A stretch of 64,000 nucleotides of DNA from RPQJ01 sp963746325 (GTDB lineage Bacteria; Pseudomonadota; Gammaproteobacteria; Steroidobacterales; Steroidobacteraceae), in NCBI GenBank assembly GCA_963746325.1, contig CAVVBC010000005.1, positions 124,001-188,000 of the forward strand. The letters are read 5' to 3'. Shown here in pieces: positions 1 to 9,086 of this stretch (position 1 is the first letter of the stretch; every line of letters starts with the position of its first letter). The position numbers and the translations under genes are program-made. The notes under the pieces were generated by a model, which saw only the letters and a list, made by a program, of their open reading frames with translations, was not told the origin of the DNA and ran no database searches.

Positions 1-866
1 CGCTGTCGTTCACGTCGAGCAAGTACACCCAGCAGAAAGGCTTCGCGCCGACGATGCCCGGGGTTACGCACGTGCCCTACCCCAATCCGTATCGGCCGCT
101 GTTTGCCGGCGCGGACCAGGGCAAGGCCGTGCTCGACTACATCCGCATGCTGTTCGAACGCAACGTGCCGCCGTCGGAAGTCGCCGCCATACTCATCGAG
201 CCACTGCAGGGCGAAGGTGGTTACCTGTGGCCGCCGGAGGGCTTCCTGGCGGGACTGCGCGCAATCTGCGACGAGATCGGCTCTCTGCTGATCTTCGACG
301 AAGTGCAGTCCGGCGTCGGCCGCACCGGCAAGATGTGGGCGTGCGAACACTCGGGCGTGAGGCCCGACATCATGACCAGCGCCAAGGGGCTCGGGTCGGG
401 CCTGCCGATCGGCGCGGTCATCGCGAAAAAAACGATCATGGAGCAGTGGAAGCGCGGCGCCCACGGCAACACTTACGGCGGCAATCCGCTCAGTTGCGGC
501 GCGGCCATCGCCACGCTCGATCTCGTGCAATCACAGTACGCCGCCAACGCCGCGCGTGTCGGCGAGCATTTCATGGGACGGCTGCGCGAGATGATGCGCG
601 ACTACCCGTGCATCGGCGAAGTTCGCGGCCGGGGACTCATGATCGGCATGGAGCTGATCGAGAACGACGCCGAGCGCACGCCGGCGCGAGCGTTGTGCGA
701 CCGGCTCGTGACGCGCGGCTATTACAACGGCCTGTTGCTGCTCTCGTGCGGCGTCAGCACGTTGCGCTTCATGCCGCCGCTGTCGACGACCGTGGCCGAA
801 GTCGACGAGGCGATCGTGCTGCTGCGCGCGGCGCTCGACGAAGCGCTGCAGGGCAAGGGCGGCTGA
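1..866 (+). CDS. Class III PLP-dependent aminotransferase, C-terminal part
   Basis: The frame is open from base 3 with no start codon, so the gene begins upstream; about 287 residues are visible. It is a fold-type I, PLP-dependent aminotransferase of class III (ornithine/acetylornithine/4-aminobutyrate group). The aspartate motif IFDEVQSGVGRTG, the Schiff-base lysine in SAKGLGSGLPIG (codon at 384-386), YGGNPLSCGAA and GRGLMIGMEL are all present. The substrate cannot be read from this part. The stop codon lies 5 nt before the start of an APC-family permease, followed by a peptidase-like fusion, which suggests an amino-acid or peptide breakdown operon (inference). Confidence 0.9.
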   Translation, partial: LSFTSSKYTQQKGFAPTMPGVTHVPYPNPYRPLFAGADQGKAVLDYIRMLFERNVPPSEVAAILIEPLQGEGGYLWPPEGFLAGLRAICDEIGSLLIFDEVQSGVGRTGKMWACEHSGVRPDIMTSAKGLGSGLPIGAVIAKKTIMEQWKRGAHGNTYGGNPLSCGAAIATLDLVQSQYAANAARVGEHFMGRLREMMRDYPCIGEVRGRGLMIGMELIENDAERTPARALCDRLVTRGYYNGLLLLSCGVSTLRFMPPLSTTVAEVDEAIVLLRAALDEALQGKGG

Positions 867-871
867 CCGGC

Positions 872-2174
872 ATGCAACAGCCCAAGGAACTCGGGTTCTG
901 GATGTGCACGGCGCTGGTGATCGGCAACACCATCGGCATCGGCATATTCGTGCTGCCTGCCTCGCTCGCGCCATACGGCTTCAACGCGCTGCTCGGCTGG
1001 GCCGTGGTCGTCGTCGGCATGAGCATGATTGCGAAGGTGTTCGCGCAACTCGCGCGTGAGTTCCCCGCGGCCGACAGCCCCTATACCTACATCGAGCGCA
1101 CGACCGGGGCCCTGCCGGCGTTCCTGGCAATCTGGGGCTACTGGGTGTCGTGCTGGATCACCAATGCGGCGATTGCGATCGGTCTGGCGGGCTACATAAG
1201 CAACGTGCTTCCTGCCGTGGCGGGGATCGCGCCCGCGGTGCAGGCTGCCGCGCTGGTATGGCTGTTCGTCGGCGTGAACCTGCTCGGCGTGCGCATGGGC
1301 GGCCGCGTGCAGGTCGTCACGACGACGCTCAAGCTGCTGCCGATGGTGGCGATCATCGGACTGGGCGCGTGGGTGCTCTTCAGCGAGCCGGCCGCCTACA
1401 CGCGCAACGTGCCGACCACGCCGATCACGTTCGAGGCGCTGCTGGCCGCCTCGACGCTCGCCCTGTTCGCAATGCTCGGCATCGAGTCGGCCGCGGTTCC
1501 CGCAGGACGCGTGCGCGATCCCGAGCGCACCATTCCGCGCGCGACGATGTTCGGCACGTTTTTCACGGCCGGCATCTACATCGTCGTCTCGACGATCGCG
1601 CTGCTGCTGATGCAGGCTGACACGCTCTCGCAGTCGTCGGCGCCGTTCGCCGACCTGCTGGACCAGTTCATGGGCGAAGGGCATGGCCGCGTGCTCTCGG
1701 CGTTCATAGTGATCAGCGGCCTGGGCGCGCTCAACGGCTGGACGTCTGCTTGCGAGCGAACTCACGGCGTCGATGGGCCGTCACGGCTTCCTGCCAGCTC
1801 CAGTCTGCGCGCTCAACAAGCGGGGCGCCCCGGCCGCGTCGCTGGTGCTGACCGGCGCGCTCGCGACCGCAATGGTCCTGATGAATTACAGCAAGTCGAT
1901 GGTGGACGGCTTCACCTTCCTGACGCAGGTGGTCACCGCCGCGAACCTGCCGCTGTACCTGCTCTGTGCGGTCGCCCTCATCGTCGTCGCGCGCCGCGGC
2001 GATGCCAGGCCGCCCGCCAGCCTGTTCGTGCTCGGCCTGCTGGGCTCGACCTACGTCGTCTTCGCGTTCATCGGACTGGGCCGTGAACCGTTCGTCTGGT
2101 CGCTCGTGCTGGGCGCGGCGGGCCTGCCGCTGTACTGGCTGATGCGCAAGCGTCGTGCCGCGGTGCCCGCCTGA
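872..2174 (+). CDS. APC-family amino acid permease, broken by one surplus base
   Basis: Inner-membrane amino acid/polyamine transporter of the APC superfamily, probably a secondary carrier. The N-terminal helix motif GNTIGIGIFVLPASLAPYG and the long run of hydrophobic helices are typical of the arginine/agmatine-antiporter-like branch. The reading frame breaks after NGW-T at 1742-1744: a surplus t at about 1745 shifts the frame, and removing it joins the sequence to LLASELTASMGRHGFLPAP and yields 433 residues, the normal family length. I read this as one gene with a probable sequencing error. The start is the ATG 5 nt after the aminotransferase stop. Its stop overlaps the next start (TGATG). 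Confidence 0.85.
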
Positions 2175-4921
2175 TGACCATGAATGCGCGCATGTGGCTG
2201 CTGGCAACCGTGCTCGTGCTGCCAGGACTGCGCACGATCCCCGCGGCACAGGCGGCGGAGGCTCCGGCGCCCGCGACGCCACGCGCGGCCTCCACTGCTG
2301 AATACACGGCCGACGGGCGCCTGCCGCTCGCCGCGATCATGCGTCGCTTCGACACGCTCGCGACGGAGCACGGGTGGGTGGCGGAGACGATCTACGCGTA
2401 TCCCGGCACGCCGGAGGTGGCGATTCGCTCGTGGCGCACGCCGCACCGGGGCGAGGCATTGTGGATTTTGTCGGGTATCCATGGCGAAGAACCTGCGGGA
2501 CCCAATGCAATCGCGGCCAACCTCGCGAGCCTGACGCGACTGGCCGCCAGTGGCGTGCCGCTCGTCGTGATCCCCCTTGCCAATCCGAATGCCTATCGAC
2601 ACAACTGGCGCTACCCGAACACGCCCGAGCGCGACTGGAAAACCGGGGGCGGCTACAGCGTCGGCGACGCCGAGTACCTGCTGCCCGACCTGGAACATGG
2701 CACGCAGCCGCGCGCGACACGCCCCCCCGGCCCTGAGACCAGCGCACTGACACGGCACGTGCTGCGCCTGGCGGAACTCTACCCGCCCCGCCTGGTGCTG
2801 GACCTGCACGAGGACGAACTGTCTCGCGCCGGCGGCTACATCTATTCGCAGGGGCGCCAGGCCGAGGACAACCCGGCGGGAGCGGAGATCGTGCGTCTGC
2901 TGCAGGCCGCGGGCATTCCGTTACGCGAGTCGGGCCAGACGCGCTTCGGCGAAACGATCGTGCAGGGCGTGATCAGCCGCGACGACCAGGGTGGACCGAT
3001 CCGCGACGGCTCGATCGACGAACTGCTGGCGGCCACTGAAGTGTTCGTGGACGGCAAGCGCGTGCGCGGGCCGTCGGCCCACACGGTCATCGTCGTCGAG
3101 ACGCCGGCCTTTGCCGGTTCGCAGTTCGCGCTGCGTGTCGCGGCACAGGGTGCGGTCGTGCAGCACGCCGCGAACTTGTGGCGCGCCGTCGATCCGCCTA
3201 CGGCGGGCACCGCCAGTGCGCTGCCGCCTTCCCGGTCGACCGTCGAGATCATCGCCGACGACTACCTCGCGACGCTGACGCGGATGCAACCCGAGTTCGG
3301 AACGTCGGAAGACTTCCCGGGCACCGACCACGGTGCGCTCACCGACAACACCCTGGCGGGCATCGCCAGGTGGCGCGCCTACGAAGACCAGGTGCTGGCG
3401 CAACTCAAGGCGATTCCTGCCGAATCGTTGCATGAAGAATCCAACCGCGTGCTTGCCGGCGTCCTGCGCGACGAACTCGAGCGCAGCGCGGGCGCCCGAG
3501 TGTGCCGCCTCGAATTGTGGGGTGTCGCCTCCTACGTGAACGGCTGGCAGGCGAGCCTGACCGACCTCGCCCGCGTGCAGCCAGTCGGCAGCGATGCGCT
3601 GCGTGCTGCCGCATTGCGGCGGGCCAAGGCCATTCCGCGTTACATCGACAACGAGATCGTGCTGCTGCGACAGGGACTGCGCGAGGGCTATTCGTCGCCG
3701 CAGGTCATCGTGCGCGAAGTGATCAAGCAGCTCGATGAAATGCTGGCGACCCCGCCCGAACAATCGCCTTTCGCTGCACCGACGGAACGTGACCCCGATC
3801 CGCAGTTCCGTGCCGCGTACCAGGCCGTCGTCCGCGACGAAATCAATCCGGCCATGCGGCGGTACCGCGATTTCCTGAGCCAGACGTACCTTCCCGCCGC
3901 CAGGGAAGCGCTGGGAGTGTCTGCCAACCCGAACGGGCGCGCCTGCTACGACGCCGTCGTGCGTCAGTTCAGCACGGTTTCGCTGCCGGCCGACCAGGTT
4001 TACGAGACCGGCAGGCAGCAGATCCAGGCGCTCGACCAGGCGATGCGTCCCATCGCGGTGCGCCTGACCGGCACGGACGACCTGGCTCGTGCCATGCACC
4101 TGGTCAACACCGAGTCGCGCTTCGCCTTCAGGAGCGAAGCCGACGTCATCGCCTGCGCCCAGGCCGCACAGGATCGGGCCAGCGCCGCGATGCCCCGCGC
4201 CTTCGGTCTCCATACCACGCTGCCCGTGCAGATCCAGCCGTACCCGGAATTCCGCGCACGCGCGGGCGCACCGGGGCAATACCAGTCGCCACCCGAAGAT
4301 GGCAGCCGGCCGCCGATTCACCTGCTGAACACGTGGGACCCTGCGCACAAGAGTCGCGCCGGCATCGAAAGCACGACCTTCCACGAAACCTGGCCCGGAC
4401 ATCACCAGCAGATCATGGTTGCTCGCGCAGCCAAGGCACAGCACCGGCTGGTTCGCGCGCTCTACAACTCAGGCTTCGGCGAAGGCTGGGCACTGTACGC
4501 CGAGCGCGTGGCCGACGAGATGGGACTGTATTCGGGCGACCTGGAGCGCTTCGGCTATCTCGGCAGCTCGAAATTCCGTGCAGCTCGCATGGTGATCGAC
4601 GCGGGGCTCCACACTCGCGGCATGAGTTACGACGACGCGCTCAAGCTGCTCACGGAACAATCGACGCTCTCCCCCGCACAGGTGCGCGGCGAAGTGAACC
4701 GCTACATCTCGTGGCCCGGGCAGGCGCCGTCCTACATGATCGGCAACCTCGAGATCCTGCGCCTGCGCGATGCGGCGAAAGCGAAATTCGGCGCGCAGTT
4801 CGACCTGAGGTCATTCCACGACCAGGTGCTCGGGCGCGGATCGGTGACACTGCCGCTGCTGCGCGAGCTGATCGAGGAATGGATCGCGAGCGCTCCTGCC
4901 CCGGCGTCTGCCAGCCACTGA
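2174..4921 (+). CDS. Exported fusion hydrolase: M14-type carboxypeptidase domain plus DUF885 domain
   Basis: 915 residues with a signal peptide (about residues 1-28). Residues 50-340 form an M14-type zinc carboxypeptidase domain: H103 and E106 in GIHGEEP, H212 in DLHEDE and a late glutamate E309 in VVET fit the metal ligands and general base. Residues 355-905 are a DUF885 domain with HETWPGHH at 737-744 and the family motif GEGWALYAE near 770; that HExxPGHH pattern looks like a metalloprotease site. The two domains share one uninterrupted frame. The ATG overlaps the permease stop by one base (TGATG), so translation is probably coupled. The likely role is periplasmic breakdown of a peptide or amino-acid conjugate whose product the permease takes up (inference). 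Another in-frame ATG lies 6 nt downstream. Confidence 0.85.
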   Translation: MTMNARMWLLATVLVLPGLRTIPAAQAAEAPAPATPRAASTAEYTADGRLPLAAIMRRFDTLATEHGWVAETIYAYPGTPEVAIRSWRTPHRGEALWILSGIHGEEPAGPNAIAANLASLTRLAASGVPLVVIPLANPNAYRHNWRYPNTPERDWKTGGGYSVGDAEYLLPDLEHGTQPRATRPPGPETSALTRHVLRLAELYPPRLVLDLHEDELSRAGGYIYSQGRQAEDNPAGAEIVRLLQAAGIPLRESGQTRFGETIVQGVISRDDQGGPIRDGSIDELLAATEVFVDGKRVRGPSAHTVIVVETPAFAGSQFALRVAAQGAVVQHAANLWRAVDPPTAGTASALPPSRSTVEIIADDYLATLTRMQPEFGTSEDFPGTDHGALTDNTLAGIARWRAYEDQVLAQLKAIPAESLHEESNRVLAGVLRDELERSAGARVCRLELWGVASYVNGWQASLTDLARVQPVGSDALRAAALRRAKAIPRYIDNEIVLLRQGLREGYSSPQVIVREVIKQLDEMLATPPEQSPFAAPTERDPDPQFRAAYQAVVRDEINPAMRRYRDFLSQTYLPAAREALGVSANPNGRACYDAVVRQFSTVSLPADQVYETGRQQIQALDQAMRPIAVRLTGTDDLARAMHLVNTESRFAFRSEADVIACAQAAQDRASAAMPRAFGLHTTLPVQIQPYPEFRARAGAPGQYQSPPEDGSRPPIHLLNTWDPAHKSRAGIESTTFHETWPGHHQQIMVARAAKAQHRLVRALYNSGFGEGWALYAERVADEMGLYSGDLERFGYLGSSKFRAARMVIDAGLHTRGMSYDDALKLLTEQSTLSPAQVRGEVNRYISWPGQAPSYMIGNLEILRLRDAAKAKFGAQFDLRSFHDQVLGRGSVTLPLLRELIEEWIASAPAPASASH

Positions 4922-4950
4922 GCCCGGCAGCCGGGGCACGATAACTCGCG

Positions 4951-6168
4951 ATGCGACTGTTCCTGCTCCTCGCCCTGCTCTACTTTGCACAGGGCCTGCC
5001 CTCTGGATTGATCGCAAAGGCGCTGCCGGCCTTGCTGCGCGACCAGGGCGTCTCGCTCTCGCTGATCGGCTTCACCAGTGCGCTGGCACTGCCGTGGGCA
5101 CTCAAGTTTCTCTGGGCGCCGCTGGTCGATCGCTATGGCACGCGCAGGCAATGGCTGCTCGGCCTCAACGGCCTGACGATGGCGCTGATGCTGCTGGTAG
5201 CCTCCCGCGACTTCGAGGCGTGGATCGACCGGCTGCCCTGGCTGCTCGCAGTGCTCTTCTGCGCCAACGTGGTTTCAGCGACGCAGGACATCGCCACCGA
5301 CGGCTACGCGGTGACCATGCTGAAGCCGCGGTGGCGCGGCCTCGGCAACAGCATCCAGGTGGTTGGTTACAAGCTCGGCATGGTGATGGGAAGCGGCGGG
5401 CTGCTGTGGCTCGTCGCGCATCACGGCTGGCAGGCCAGCTATGGCGGGCTCGCGTGCCTGATGCTGCTCGTGATCGTGCCGGTCCTGTTCATGGAGGACG
5501 CCCGCACACCGACGCAACAGGCAGCCACACACACGGGTTGGCAGGGATTGAGTGGCTATGCCTCGGTGTTCCGCGACTTCGTCGCGCAACCTGCCATGCC
5601 GTGGTGGCTCGCGACCATTGCGCTGTACAAGTTCGGCGATTCGCTCGCCTCGCGCATGACCGGGCCGTTGCTGACCGACAGCGGTTTGTCGCTCGCAGAA
5701 ATCGGCGTGATGACGGGTGTGGCGGGCGCCACGGCGGGCGTGCTCGGCGCGTTCACGGGCGGCACGACGCTGCTGCGCATCGGCCACCGCGAGGCGCTGC
5801 TGGCCTTCGGTACGATGCAGGCGCTGGGACTCGCGGGCTACCTGCTGGTCGTTGCAGGCCTGCAGGATCGATACGCGATTGGCGCCGTCGTATATTTCGA
5901 GCAGTTCGCCGATGGCCTCTCGACGGTCGCGCTGTTCACGCTGATGATGGATCGCTGCCGCCCGCAATCGCCGGGGACCGACTATTCGCTGCAGGCATCG
6001 CTGATGGTGATGGTCGCGGGCGTGGCCGCGACCACGGGCGGCCTGTTCACCGACCGGTTCGGCTACGGCGCCGTGTTCGCGACGGCGACAGTGCTGACCC
6101 TGTTCGCGCTGGTACCGGCCATCCTGTTCTTCCGCCGCTCCGGCTACCGGCGCACCGGTACTGCCTGA
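4951..6168 (+). CDS. MFS carrier, AmpG/RhtX-like
   Basis: 405 residues with about 12 hydrophobic helices, inner membrane. LLYFAQGLPSGL at the N-terminus, LKFLWAPLVDRYG and SATQDIATDGYAV resemble the AmpG muropeptide permease and RhtX/FptX siderophore carriers within the major facilitator superfamily. It starts 29 nt after the M14-DUF885 gene on the same strand and may be the last gene of that operon, where a peptide-like substrate would fit. The substrate cannot be determined from sequence. The protein is somewhat short for AmpG, so the exact subfamily is uncertain. Confidence 0.8.
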   Translation: MRLFLLLALLYFAQGLPSGLIAKALPALLRDQGVSLSLIGFTSALALPWALKFLWAPLVDRYGTRRQWLLGLNGLTMALMLLVASRDFEAWIDRLPWLLAVLFCANVVSATQDIATDGYAVTMLKPRWRGLGNSIQVVGYKLGMVMGSGGLLWLVAHHGWQASYGGLACLMLLVIVPVLFMEDARTPTQQAATHTGWQGLSGYASVFRDFVAQPAMPWWLATIALYKFGDSLASRMTGPLLTDSGLSLAEIGVMTGVAGATAGVLGAFTGGTTLLRIGHREALLAFGTMQALGLAGYLLVVAGLQDRYAIGAVVYFEQFADGLSTVALFTLMMDRCRPQSPGTDYSLQASLMVMVAGVAATTGGLFTDRFGYGAVFATATVLTLFALVPAILFFRRSGYRRTGTA

Positions 6169-6254
6169 CGCGGCACGACCGGAGACTGCCCCGCGCAGGC
6201 GCGGCATGGTATATGTTCGCGAACTCGAATTCGGCCTTGGGGGAGCGTCCAGAG

Positions 6255-7187
6255 ATGAAGGCCCTGACCACCGCACAGATGCTGGTGCTCGCGCGCTTCG
6301 CGCTGATGTTCCTCGAGATGGCGCTGATCCGCGCGCACCTGGTCCGCGGGCGCTACACGGTCAAGGACACGCTGGCGTCGATCGGCATGCGGGCCGGCAA
6401 TTACGCGACCAATATCGCGCTGGCGGGCGCGACGGTCGCCGTGTTCGCCTTCATCTACCAGTTCCGCCTGTTCGACATCTCGATGAGTTCGCCGTATGCA
6501 TGGGCCGCCATCGTCGTGCTCGACGACTTCGCGTACTACTGGTTCCACCGCTTCAGTCACGAGTGCCGCTTCTGGTGGGCCGCGCACGTCAATCATCACT
6601 CCTCGCAGGAGTACAACCTGTCGACTGCGATCCGGCAGCCGTGGACCGGCGTGCTCGTCGGCACCTGGGCGCCGTGGTTCGTGCTGCTGCTGATCGGCTT
6701 TCCGCCCGAGATGATCTTCCTGCAGAGCGGACTGAACCTGCTCTACCAGTTCTGGATCCACACCGAGGCCATCCGCCGGATGCCCGCGTGGTTCGAGTAC
6801 CTCTTCAATACCCCTTCGCACCACCGCGTGCATCACGCGTCGAACCCGCGTTACGTGGATCGCAACTACGCCGGGGTGTTCATGGTGTGGGATCGCATGT
6901 TCGGCACCTTCGCGGCCGAGCGCGACGACGATCCGCCGAAGTACGGACTGATCAACAACATCGACACGTACAACCCGTTCCGGATCGCGTTCCACGAATG
7001 GGCAGCGATGTTCCGCGACGTGCGTCGTGCGCGCAGCCTGCGCGAATTCGCTGGCTACGTGTTCGGCCCACCCGGCTGGCGTCCGGACGGCACCGGGCCC
7101 ACCGCCGCCAACGTGCGCGCCGCCTGGCTCAGGGAACCGCAGAACGCCACGCAGCTGCAGAGCTCCGGCGCCTTGACGGGTAGTTGA
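6255..7187 (+). CDS. Sterol desaturase / fatty acid hydroxylase family protein
   Basis: About 310 residues, membrane-embedded di-iron oxygenase family. The eight-histidine signature is visible in order: HRFSHE, HVNHH and HHRVHH. Hydrophobic helices lie before and between the motifs. The family hydroxylates or desaturates lipids, sterols, carotenoids or alkyl chains; the substrate here is unknown. I chose ATG 6255 because a G-rich run (TGGGGG) sits about 10 nt upstream. An in-frame ATG at 6213 would add 14 residues. The gene lies 86 nt after the MFS gene. Confidence 0.85.
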   Translation: MKALTTAQMLVLARFALMFLEMALIRAHLVRGRYTVKDTLASIGMRAGNYATNIALAGATVAVFAFIYQFRLFDISMSSPYAWAAIVVLDDFAYYWFHRFSHECRFWWAAHVNHHSSQEYNLSTAIRQPWTGVLVGTWAPWFVLLLIGFPPEMIFLQSGLNLLYQFWIHTEAIRRMPAWFEYLFNTPSHHRVHHASNPRYVDRNYAGVFMVWDRMFGTFAAERDDDPPKYGLINNIDTYNPFRIAFHEWAAMFRDVRRARSLREFAGYVFGPPGWRPDGTGPTAANVRAAWLREPQNATQLQSSGALTGS

Positions 7188-7319
7188 AGCACGGCAGGCG
7201 CCATCGCAGCAGTGGTGCAAGCCCAGGCGGACGCCAGCAGAATCGGCGGGTCGAGATCATCGTGAGCAATCCGCCGCGGCCGGCGGGCGGGATGTAGACG
7301 GGGCCAGGTTCGCTGCGGG

Positions 7320-8235
7320 CTAGAGCGCCGCGACGCGGGTTTGCGTTTCCATCCAGGTGCGGATGCGCTTTGCATCCGCGATCCTGGTGTACTTGCCCCA
7401 CGAGTTCAGCAGCACGATCACGACGGCACGTCGATCGATCACGGTCTGCATCACCAGGCAGCGACCGGCCTCGGCAATGTAGCCGGTTTTCTGCACGTCG
7501 ACCTGCCAACCGGGGTTCTGCGACCAGCACGTTCGTGTTGCGGAACTCGATTGCGCGGCGGTTGACGGTCACGGTGTGGCGCGCGGCCGTGCTGTATGCG
7601 CTGACCTGCGGGTTGCCGGCCGCAGCGATCACCAGCTTGGCCAGGTCCGCAGCGCTTGCCACGTTGCCACTCGACAGGCCCGTGGGATCGACGAAGCGAG
7701 CCGTTGCCATGTGCAGCGCGGCCGCCTTGCGGTTCATGGCCTTGACGCACGCGGCAACGCCCTTCGGATAGTTGCGGCAAAGCGCGTGGGCCGCGCGGTT
7801 CTCGGACGACATCAGGGCGAGCCGCAGCAGGTCTTCGCGAGTCAGGCGGGCGCCCACCGGCAGTCGCGAGGCGTTGCCCGCGGTGCCACGGACGTCGTCG
7901 GCCGTGATGGTCAAGGCCTGCTGCATCGACTGGCCCGCGTCGAGCACGACCAGGGCCGTCAGGAGCTTGGTGATGGAGGCAACGGGAACGGCGACGCGCT
8001 CGTTGCGCGCCGCGAGCACCGACGAAGTGGACTCGTCGAACACGTAGAACGAGTGCGAACGGACCTCGGGCCTGGAGGCGAGGGCAACTCGTGCAGGCGC
8101 CGTCTGCTGGGACGCAGTCACGAACGCTGGCGGGGCCTGCACGGGCGTTGCGGAGACCGCAACGACGGGCAGCGACAACGACAGGAGCAGCGCCGGCTTG
8201 ATCATCACCCAACTGTATTTGTCGCGCCGGTGCAT
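7320..8235 (-). CDS. pbpG: D-alanyl-D-alanine endopeptidase (PBP7 type), broken by one surplus base
   Basis: Periplasmic penicillin-binding protein of the S11 family that cleaves peptidoglycan cross-links. A signal peptide is followed by the active-site SxxK (ASITKLL) and SxN (SSENRA). The frame breaks near 7521 after FRNTNVLV. Dropping one base restores NPGWQVDVQKTGYIAEAG, which carries the third catalytic motif KTG, and the gene then ends at 7320 with 304 residues. Without correction the protein would lack KTG and be inactive. The ATG at 8235 follows AGAAGG at good spacing; an in-frame ATG at 8205 is possible. Confidence 0.85.
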
Positions 8236-8324
8236 CGATGCCTTCTGTTGACGTTGTCGACGAAGGACCTAGCGTGCCACAACATGCCCCTGATGTGACA
8301 TAGCGCATTTGCGTGCTGCGGGCA

Positions 8325-8816
8325 TCATTCTCGCGACAGGCGTTCGATTTCTGCGAGAAAACTCCGGCGACCACTGGTCAGGCCGAGTGCGCGCCACGTG
8401 GGCGCGAGTCGCACCACACGTTCCTTGAATGCGTCCTCGTAGTACTCCGGGTCGAGATAACCCTGCTGGTACTGGTAGTGCATGTTGTCCCAGTGAGTCT
8501 GCTGCGCGATCTGCCACATGCGGAACCGCCCGAGTTCCTCCGGCGACAGCCGGTCCAGCGCGGTGACGTCCTGCGGATAGCCGAGTTCGGTCAGGCGGAT
8601 GATGATCGGACCGATATGGTCCGAGTCCGCGGCCTGCACCAGCATCGCCTGCAGGCCGTCGGCGCGCATCTGGTACGTCTGGGCAAGGGCCAGCCGGCGC
8701 CCTTCCTCGATCTGGTGATTGTGCTGTCCGATCTGCTTGGCGAGGTAGATCAGCGAAGCCACCACCGCGATGGCGCCCACGATTTCACCGAGCGCTCCCC
8801 AGTCCTGCAGGTTCAT
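8325..8816 (-). CDS. Small single-helix membrane protein of unknown function
   Basis: 163 residues from ATG 8816, chosen because a strong purine-rich site (GGAGGGGGG) precedes it; an upstream ATG at 8849 lacks one. Residues 5-25 form one hydrophobic helix (GEIVGAIAVVASLIYLAKQI), followed by a soluble, mostly helical domain containing a stretch rich in W, Y and Q (THWDNMHYQYQQGYLD). The pattern, a short N-terminal helix with a cytoplasmic tail, is common among uncharacterised gammaproteobacterial proteins. No function can be assigned. Confidence 0.7.
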   Translation of the reverse strand: MNLQDWGALGEIVGAIAVVASLIYLAKQIGQHNHQIEEGRRLALAQTYQMRADGLQAMLVQAADSDHIGPIIIRLTELGYPQDVTALDRLSPEELGRFRMWQIAQQTHWDNMHYQYQQGYLDPEYYEDAFKERVVRLAPTWRALGLTSGRRSFLAEIERLSRE

Positions 8817-9086
8817 GGCCACCCCCCTCCGCGTCCTTGTCGATGGCAATCCTGTTTACGCCGGAGTGCGCGCAATCGCAACGAGCGGCCGGGATTGCAG
8901 GCGAACCGGGCGCCTGCAGCACTCCAGCCCAGGTGTGATGCGCGTCACGAAATTCCGTCATGTTTTGACTACGAGGGTCACAGACGCCGGACCGGTGCGT
9001 GAGGCTAGATGGGGCGGTTGCAATGGGACTGACGGCGCTGGGAGGCGCCGCGGCAGCATGGCGCAAGGCGGCAATAGAGCGACGGC
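8817..9086. other. Intergenic region upstream of the GGDEF-EAL gene
   Basis: 270 bp between divergent genes. I checked it for a c-di-GMP riboswitch core and found none. It probably holds promoters for both neighbours, but no box is convincing by eye. Confidence 0.4.

Noticed and set aside
227..2086. Long N-terminal extension of the permease frame into the aminotransferase gene
   Set aside because: The part before 872 overlaps a clear aminotransferase frame and lacks helix-like hydrophobicity; the permease begins at 872.
8850..9086. Possible c-di-GMP riboswitch before the GGDEF-EAL gene
   Set aside because: The conserved GEMM-I core motifs are absent.
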